Assembly: GCA_023301335.1 (NCBI GenBank)
Contig: JALZVA010000243.1
Coordinates: 1 to 12,148 of the forward strand
Direction of reading: 5' to 3'
Length of the DNA: 12,148 bases
DNA from: Akkermansiaceae bacterium
GTDB taxonomy: Bacteria > Verrucomicrobiota > Verrucomicrobiia > Verrucomicrobiales > Akkermansiaceae
Shown: positions 7,690 through 12,148 of the stretch, piece by piece
How positions within the stretch are numbered: position 1 is the first letter of the stretch
Layout of the letters: each line of letters opens with the position of its first letter
Program-made: the position numbers and the translations under genes
The notes under the pieces: model-generated
What the model was told of the DNA's origin: nothing
What the model saw: the letters and a program-made list of their open reading frames with translations, nothing else
The model's database searches: none

Positions 7690-8292
7690 TTACTCTTGGC
7701 TACTATTAGTGTTTCTAGAAAGGACGATACAGCCCACGGTGGCGACGAGAAGTAACAGGCCAATAACTTGGAGTGGAAAGTGAAACTCCGTAAAGAGTTT
7801 GTTCCCGATTAAATGCACATCGGGTAATTTCCCTTCAGAGAGTTCTTTACGGATTTTTGAGTCCTTAGCGATGTAGTTTGGAGCTTCAGGATCAAGACTC
7901 AGTTCCGTTTTTTCCGCCGCTTTTAAGCTAGCTTCATTAATGAGGATAGGCTGAGCCTCCGTCTTGCTGATTACAACTACAAGCTGGAACATGATCACCA
8001 AAGGGATCAAGATAGCCGCGGCAATAGTCGGAGGAGGAAAGCTCGCATATTTACTCGGTTTAAGGTCCAGCAGCATGATGATGAAGATGAAGAGCACCAT
8101 AATAGCTCCCGCATAGACGAGCACCTGAAGCACACCCACGAAGTAAGCGTTAAGTCCTACAAAGAGTCCTGCGATCCCTACAAAGGAAGCAACCATGCAG
8201 AGTGCTGAGCTTACAGGGTTTTTCCAAGCGATCACACCAATACCCCCTAATAGGGTAATGGCAGCAAAGAGATAAAAGATGGGTGATAACAT
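7690..8292 (-). CDS. nuoJ: NADH-quinone oxidoreductase subunit J
   Basis: NuoJ is a membrane subunit whose third helix contains the pi-bulge that takes part in coupling in complex I. It has 200 residues. Five hydrophobic segments can be seen at about 4-22, 29-47, 53-75, 88-109 and 171-192. The family signature LVYAGAIMVLFIF (58-70) contains the conserved Tyr of TM3 (Y60). Residues 110-163 form a long charged insertion between TM4 and TM5, including KDSKIRKELSEGKLPDV (143-159). With the usual orientation this loop would be periplasmic. E. coli NuoJ (184 residues) has a shorter loop here. The last helix starts with LFTEFHFPLQVIGLLLLVA, typical of NuoJ. The ATG is 7 bp after the nuoI stop, so translational coupling is likely. 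No Shine-Dalgarno sequence is seen. Confidence 0.96.
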   Translation of the reverse strand: MLSPIFYLFAAITLLGGIGVIAWKNPVSSALCMVASFVGIAGLFVGLNAYFVGVLQVLVYAGAIMVLFIFIIMLLDLKPSKYASFPPPTIAAAILIPLVIMFQLVVVISKTEAQPILINEASLKAAEKTELSLDPEAPNYIAKDSKIRKELSEGKLPDVHLIGNKLFTEFHFPLQVIGLLLLVATVGCIVLSRNTNSSQE

Positions 8293-8299
8293 AGCTGTG

Positions 8300-8869
8300 T
8301 TATTTTAATTCATTCCACTTGTTCACGAGACCCACGCGCTTTCCGCCAATTTCGTAAAGTCGTTCTTTATTGTGCACCATTTCTTCACGGCTGGTGCCTG
8401 TGATGGCGTAGTCTTTTCTGAGATAGATCGCTTGCTCTGGGCAGACTTCCTCACAGAGGCCGCAATAGATACAGCGGATCATATCGATATCAAAAGTCTT
8501 AGGACGTTTTTCAACTTTTGCCCATGGATCGTCAGAGGAGATCTCATCAGGAGTGATTTTGATTGCCTTAGGTGGGCAGATGAACTCGCAGAGCTGGCAG
8601 GAAACGCAGCGTTCACGGTCTTGCTCATCTGTCACAAGTGCCGGAGCACCACGATAGTATTCAGGAAGTTCGTCATCCCACTTTTGTTCCGGATACTGCA
8701 TGGTGACTCCAGTTCCTGAAGATCCAAGCGAGTCCGCTCCTCGGGTTTTACCGAAGACAGTGGTGAAAGCGTGCTTAAGAGTGATGAAGGCGCCTTTAGC
8801 GATACCAATAAGATAAATATTATCTTTGGTGCTCATTTCTGGGCGTTTGAGTTTTGTTACCTTTGCCAT
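8300..8869 (-). CDS. nuoI: NADH-quinone oxidoreductase subunit I (2 x [4Fe-4S] ferredoxin-like)
   Basis: NuoI is the connecting subunit of complex I that holds clusters N6a and N6b, passing electrons from NuoG toward NuoB and quinone. It has 189 residues (usual 150-190). Two complete ferredoxin motifs are visible: C88-x2-C91-x2-C94-x3-C98-P and C133-x2-C136-x2-C139-x3-C143-P. The amphipathic, basic N-terminus (about 1-45) includes KGAFITLKHAFTTVFG, the membrane-surface helix typical of NuoI. The conserved stretch RGAPALVTDEQDRERCVSC (73-91) leads into the first cluster. The start is the ATG 14 bp after nuoH; a second in-frame ATG at residue 12 (MSTKDN) is possible, and neither has a Shine-Dalgarno sequence to decide. 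Confidence 0.97.
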   Translation of the reverse strand: MAKVTKLKRPEMSTKDNIYLIGIAKGAFITLKHAFTTVFGKTRGADSLGSSGTGVTMQYPEQKWDDELPEYYRGAPALVTDEQDRERCVSCQLCEFICPPKAIKITPDEISSDDPWAKVEKRPKTFDIDMIRCIYCGLCEEVCPEQAIYLRKDYAITGTSREEMVHNKERLYEIGGKRVGLVNKWNELK

Positions 8870-8883
8870 TGCGTTAGTGACTA

Positions 8884-10197
8884 TTAGGATTGTGGCATGC
8901 TATGCGATCCACGCTTAGTGTTGATAGATTTAGCGAGCCAAATCATGAGGAAGGAGAAGACAGACAAGCTGATGATGGAGATGATCTTCGGCACTGTTGT
9001 GAAGCCATCTGTGTTCCACATCAGGATGATAGCCGCGATGAAGATGTTAATGAGTGCTAGTTCGAAAAAGACAACCCAGCCAAGGCGCATGAGCTGATCG
9101 TAACGGAAACGTGGCACCGTCCAGCGGATGAGAATGAAGAAGAGCACAAAGGCGACAATTTTTGTCATGAAGCAACCGAGGTGGACGATTCCTGCATATG
9201 ATTTCCAAGCTCCTAGCTCATGATCCCAAAGAAGGAGTCGATCTAAACCAAACCCGAGTGACCAGCCACCTAGGAAGAGGGTGATGATAATGGCTGAACC
9301 TACGATCATTGCGGTGTATTCACCGATGAAGAAGAGGGCGAATTTCATGGATGAATACTCAGTGTGGTATCCACCAACAAGTTCGGTCTCACATTCAGGA
9401 AGGTCGAAAGGCATACGGTTGGTTTCTGCAAAAATAGAAACGGTGAAGACAATGAAGGCGATTCCTAGTGGAATCAGCATAAACCAGTTGAGGAAGGCAT
9501 CTTGATGACTCCAATAAGCTTCACTGAGAATGAATCCGCTTTCATTCCAGAGGGGGAGAAGTGTCCAACCTCCGTGAGCCTGCTGTTCAACGATACTTCC
9601 GAGGTTTAACTCGCCAAAGAACATCAGCACGGGAATGAGAGAAAGTCCGAGGGCGATTTCATAGGAAATCATTTGAGCACAAGAGCGCACACCTCCAAAG
9701 AAAGAGTATTTGTTATTGGACGCCCAACCAGCAAAGGTGATGCCGTAAACAGAGAGCGAAGCAATCGCAAACACAAACAGCGGGCCTACATTCAGGTCTG
9801 CAATCGTTAGGTTAACCGTGTAGTCGATAAAAGGAATCGTGATCTGACTCCCGAATGGAATCACCGCAAGTGTTAGAAAGGCAGGGATCGCAGTCAGTGC
9901 AGGAGCAATCCAGAAGAAGAATTTTCTCACATAAGTAGGAGTGAAATCTTCTTTTAAGAGTCCCTTAACTCCATCTGCAATCGGTTGAATTAAGCCGAAA
10001 AGAGGAATGTCTTTCTTAAACCCGAGTAGGGTAAGCGGGATACCAACACGGTTCGGACCGACGCGGTCTTGAATGATCGCAGAGAGTTTGCGTTCTGCGT
10101 AGGTAGAATATGCCACCAAAGGAAGCACGAGGCCGAAGGTGAAGAATAACACCTTGGCTACGGTTTCGATAAGTGGATAGAGAAAGGAAATGTCCAT
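8884..10197 (-). CDS. nuoH: NADH-quinone oxidoreductase subunit H (long form)
   Basis: NuoH is the membrane subunit under the peripheral arm that, with NuoB and NuoD, forms the quinone-binding chamber. Strong family motifs are AERKLSAIIQDRVGPNRVG (34-52), ASNNKYSFFGGVRSCAQMIS (159-178), FAETNRMPFDLPECETELV (256-274) and GYHTEYS (276-282). These include the acidic residues on the quinone-facing loop. The protein is long: 437 residues against 325 in E. coli. The extra length sits in a loop at about 204-236 (polar and aromatic, with WNESGFILSEAYW), a second loop at about 311-336, and an additional hydrophobic segment at about 402-422 followed by a basic tail (NTKRGSHSMPQS). In most NuoH sequences LPE is followed by Ala; here it is Cys269. 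The start is ATG, 25 bp after nuoG, without a Shine-Dalgarno sequence. Confidence 0.97.
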   Translation of the reverse strand: MDISFLYPLIETVAKVLFFTFGLVLPLVAYSTYAERKLSAIIQDRVGPNRVGIPLTLLGFKKDIPLFGLIQPIADGVKGLLKEDFTPTYVRKFFFWIAPALTAIPAFLTLAVIPFGSQITIPFIDYTVNLTIADLNVGPLFVFAIASLSVYGITFAGWASNNKYSFFGGVRSCAQMISYEIALGLSLIPVLMFFGELNLGSIVEQQAHGGWTLLPLWNESGFILSEAYWSHQDAFLNWFMLIPLGIAFIVFTVSIFAETNRMPFDLPECETELVGGYHTEYSSMKFALFFIGEYTAMIVGSAIIITLFLGGWSLGFGLDRLLLWDHELGAWKSYAGIVHLGCFMTKIVAFVLFFILIRWTVPRFRYDQLMRLGWVVFFELALINIFIAAIILMWNTDGFTTVPKIISIISLSVFSFLMIWLAKSINTKRGSHSMPQS

Positions 10198-10222
10198 GAG
10201 TGAATACGTGTAAATGTAACCG

Positions 10223-11980
10223 TTATCCTACGATTTCTTTGTTATTAATTCGTTCTTTTTCGCGCTCTAGAAGAGGGATTGTTACCCCAGTCTCTTTGAT
10301 CACTTTTCCGAGGTCCCCGATTTTACTAAAAGTGATCCCACTGAATTCTTTGTAAGTAGCGGCGATTTGCTTGAGGATGTCTTCAAGCATATAAGTTTCA
10401 TTTTTCTCACCTGTGATGGCTAGAATGAGATCGCGCAGCATCTCCCAGTCTTCGAGAGTCTTCCCAGGAGCTAGGATAGCTTGATTCATTTTCTGGAGAC
10501 GACCAGAGACATTCACCATCGAGCCGCGTCTTTCGCTAAAGCCAGAGACAGGGATGACGAAGTCTGCTGCTGAGGCCGTTCCGCTAGCATGTGTGTTCGC
10601 AGATACGAGGAATTCAAGTTTTGATAACTCTTCGCTGGTGAATGCAGCAGCTTCTAAAAGGTCTTCGTGGAGCACTATGAGAGCTTTGATTTCACCTGTG
10701 CGGATGCGCGTTTTGATCTGTTCCAATCCGGCATACGGATCATCCATTTCGAGAATGATTTGGGCACCTGTAGTATTAGGGTTCCGATCAGCCGAGATGA
10801 GTTTTTCATCTGATTCCTTGAAACGAGGGACAAGAGAGAAATTTTCAGCTTTGACAGCAGTGGTTAGAGCTTTGGTGAGGAAGAGTTCTTCATTAGTCTG
10901 TCTTGCAGAGCCAATGACAGCGATGTCTTTTCCTTCAAATTTAGCGAGCGCGGAAGCGATTGCAGTTTTAGTGTCCTGCCAAGTGCCAACCTTATGCGCT
11001 CCTTCTGACTTTATCATGCAGTCGGTAAGGCGGTCGTCAGTATGTAAGGATTTGAACGCGAGTCTATGACTGTCAGGCATCCAAGTGGAGTTGACATCGT
11101 CATTCTGCCTTGGAGTTACGCGGAAGATTTCGTTTCCACGTGACCAGAGTGTGACGTTACAACCAGTGCCGCAGTTGATGTCGATAGACTTTGTTTCCTT
11201 AAGGAACCAAACACGCATCTGAAAGCGGAAATCTTTAGAGGTGAGTGCTCCAACAGGGCAGATATCAATGATATTCATGCCGTAGTTAGATTCTACTTTT
11301 CTGCCTGGATGGCAAGTGAGCTTAGTGTGGGTGCCTCGGTCGATAAATCCTAATACTGGTTCATCAGCAACCTCATCCATGAAGCGGATACAGCGTGAGC
11401 ACATCACACAGCGTTCGTCATCGAGATTGATACGTGGTCCAATATCGACGTTCTTTGGTTTCTTGATCTTGTCTTCAACGAAGCGTGAGGTTCCCTTACC
11501 GTGCTGAACCGAGTATTCCTGTAAAGTACACTCACCAGCTTGATCACAAATAGGGCAATCAAGAGGGTGGTTAATGAGGAGAAACTCCATCACTCCCTCG
11601 CGGCACTTCTCGACGAGTTCGCCAGTGGTGCGGATTCCCATGTTCTCTGCCACAGTATTTGCACAGGCAATCACAGGACGGGGCATCCATCCAATTTCTT
11701 GGAACCCTCTGTCGTTATACTCAGGAGTTTGACCAGGAGCTAGTCTTGGCGGCATCCCCATCTGAACGAGACACATGCGGCAGTTACCCGGTGAACTAAG
11801 CTTTGGGTGATAACAATAGTGGGGCACATGCTGCTCCGCGAGCTTACAGGCCTCAATCATCCGCGTACCCTTAGGCACTTTAATCCACACGCCGTCCACC
11901 TGAACATTAACGAGACCTTCCGAGCTCGCGATGTCCTTAGGTAGTTTTTTCTCTTCGGTGATGGTTTTTGTATCTGACAT
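10223..11980 (-). CDS. nuoG: NADH-quinone oxidoreductase subunit G (short form, incomplete N7 cluster)
   Basis: NuoG is the large Fe-S subunit of the complex I peripheral arm, carrying electrons from NuoE/F to NuoI. The N-terminal [2Fe-2S] ligands are C56, C67, C70 and C106. The next [4Fe-4S] cluster has the His ligand H138 with C142, C145 and C151. The third has C191, C194, C197 and C241. All spacings match the Thermus Nqo3 pattern closely. The distal N7 motif (C-x2-C-x3-C-x27-C) is reduced to C270 and C274, with Asp at 267 and no Cys near 302, so N7 is probably absent. The rest (about 262-500) is a degenerate molybdopterin-oxidoreductase fold, ending in ADFVIPVSGFSERRGSMVN and GRLQ (472-496). 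The length of 585 is well below E. coli (908) and below many others. An N-terminal polar extension of about 20 residues precedes the ferredoxin domain. The ATG lies 33 bp after nuoF, with no Shine-Dalgarno sequence. Confidence 0.97.
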   Translation of the reverse strand: MSDTKTITEEKKLPKDIASSEGLVNVQVDGVWIKVPKGTRMIEACKLAEQHVPHYCYHPKLSSPGNCRMCLVQMGMPPRLAPGQTPEYNDRGFQEIGWMPRPVIACANTVAENMGIRTTGELVEKCREGVMEFLLINHPLDCPICDQAGECTLQEYSVQHGKGTSRFVEDKIKKPKNVDIGPRINLDDERCVMCSRCIRFMDEVADEPVLGFIDRGTHTKLTCHPGRKVESNYGMNIIDICPVGALTSKDFRFQMRVWFLKETKSIDINCGTGCNVTLWSRGNEIFRVTPRQNDDVNSTWMPDSHRLAFKSLHTDDRLTDCMIKSEGAHKVGTWQDTKTAIASALAKFEGKDIAVIGSARQTNEELFLTKALTTAVKAENFSLVPRFKESDEKLISADRNPNTTGAQIILEMDDPYAGLEQIKTRIRTGEIKALIVLHEDLLEAAAFTSEELSKLEFLVSANTHASGTASAADFVIPVSGFSERRGSMVNVSGRLQKMNQAILAPGKTLEDWEMLRDLILAITGEKNETYMLEDILKQIAATYKEFSGITFSKIGDLGKVIKETGVTIPLLEREKERINNKEIVG

Positions 11981-12013
11981 GATTAAAGTTTAAGTAAAGA
12001 GCGTTGCAACATG

Positions 12014-12148
12014 CTAGGCGTCATTAGTAAGGAACATCTCTCTCTGTAGTTGTTCCTTAGAAAGATGTTTATTAGATTCGTTGGTGTCGGCGATTAGTTC
12101 GTCACGGAACTTTGCGATGATGGCTTCGACTGGCCATGAGGAGGCTTC
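12014..12148 (-). CDS. nuoF: NADH-quinone oxidoreductase subunit F, C-terminal end only
   Basis: NuoF is the FMN- and NADH-binding subunit of complex I. Only the last 44 codons are in the window, read on the minus strand from the right edge to a TAG (complement of 12014-12016). The segment ASSWPVEAIIAKFRDELIAD matches the usual NuoF ending, where a Trp-Pro motif and a helix with KFRxE follow the C-terminal N3 cluster domain. The tail after it (TNESNKHLSKEQLQREMFL) is polar and somewhat longer than in E. coli. The position directly before nuoG fits the standard nuoE-F-G order. None of the FMN or NADH sites or the N3 cysteines is in the window, so the call rests on this tail and on gene order. 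Confidence 0.88.
   Translation of the reverse strand, partial: EASSWPVEAIIAKFRDELIADTNESNKHLSKEQLQREMFLTNDA

Noticed and set aside
8372..8719. Open frame of 115 codons on the plus strand opposite nuoI
   Set aside because: The opposite strand encodes both ferredoxin motifs of NuoI in this stretch. The plus-strand frame has no family features.
10554..11069. Open frame of 171 codons on the plus strand opposite nuoG
   Set aside because: It is antisense to nuoG. Its Ser/Ala/Val-rich, low-information sequence is typical of a reverse-complement shadow, with no motif or ribosome site.
1..12148. Search for a defence system, CRISPR array, insertion sequence, tRNA or other novel cassette
   Set aside because: Nearly every base is in a recognised housekeeping gene, the nuo order is canonical, and no direct repeat arrays, transposase motifs or tRNA-like foldings were noticed. 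The window is an ordinary core-metabolism region with some unusual protein details.

Overview
The window is the distal part of a bacterial respiratory complex I (NADH:quinone oxidoreductase, nuo) operon on the minus strand. It faces a short plus-strand segment holding a truncated MFS transporter gene and a DNA photolyase gene. The organism is probably a Gram-negative, light-exposed aerobe. The style of the Nuo proteins (a short NuoG of 585 residues, a long NuoH, a NuoJ with a large loop) and the lack of Shine-Dalgarno sequences before the nuo starts suggest Verrucomicrobiota or a related PVC-group lineage. That assignment comes from recall of family features, not from a search, and is only moderately certain.

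Layout, left to right. 1-996 (+) is the C-terminal three quarters or so of an MFS permease that runs off the left edge. 1068-2489 (+) is a complete photolyase of the class I/III CPD type with an intact tryptophan electron-transfer triad. After only 8 bp, the convergent nuo operon begins. In transcription order, right to left, it reads nuoF (3' end only), nuoG, nuoH, nuoI, nuoJ, nuoK, nuoL, nuoM, nuoN. Gaps are 7-36 bp, with no inserted genes and no internal terminator seen. The operon promoter and nuoA-E must lie beyond the right edge.

The genes work together as follows. NuoF, NuoG and NuoI carry electrons from NADH through FMN and Fe-S clusters. NuoH forms the quinone chamber floor and the entry to the membrane arm. 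NuoJ and NuoK, and the antiporter-like NuoL, NuoM and NuoN, translocate protons. The clearest anomaly is in NuoM: the transmembrane-helix-7 lysine considered essential for proton pumping is a leucine, and the neighbouring motif is rewritten, while NuoL and NuoN keep all their key residues. NuoG retains only two cysteines of the distal N7 cluster motif. No mobile element, CRISPR array, RNA gene or defence system was seen. No stretch longer than 300 bp lacks a gene.
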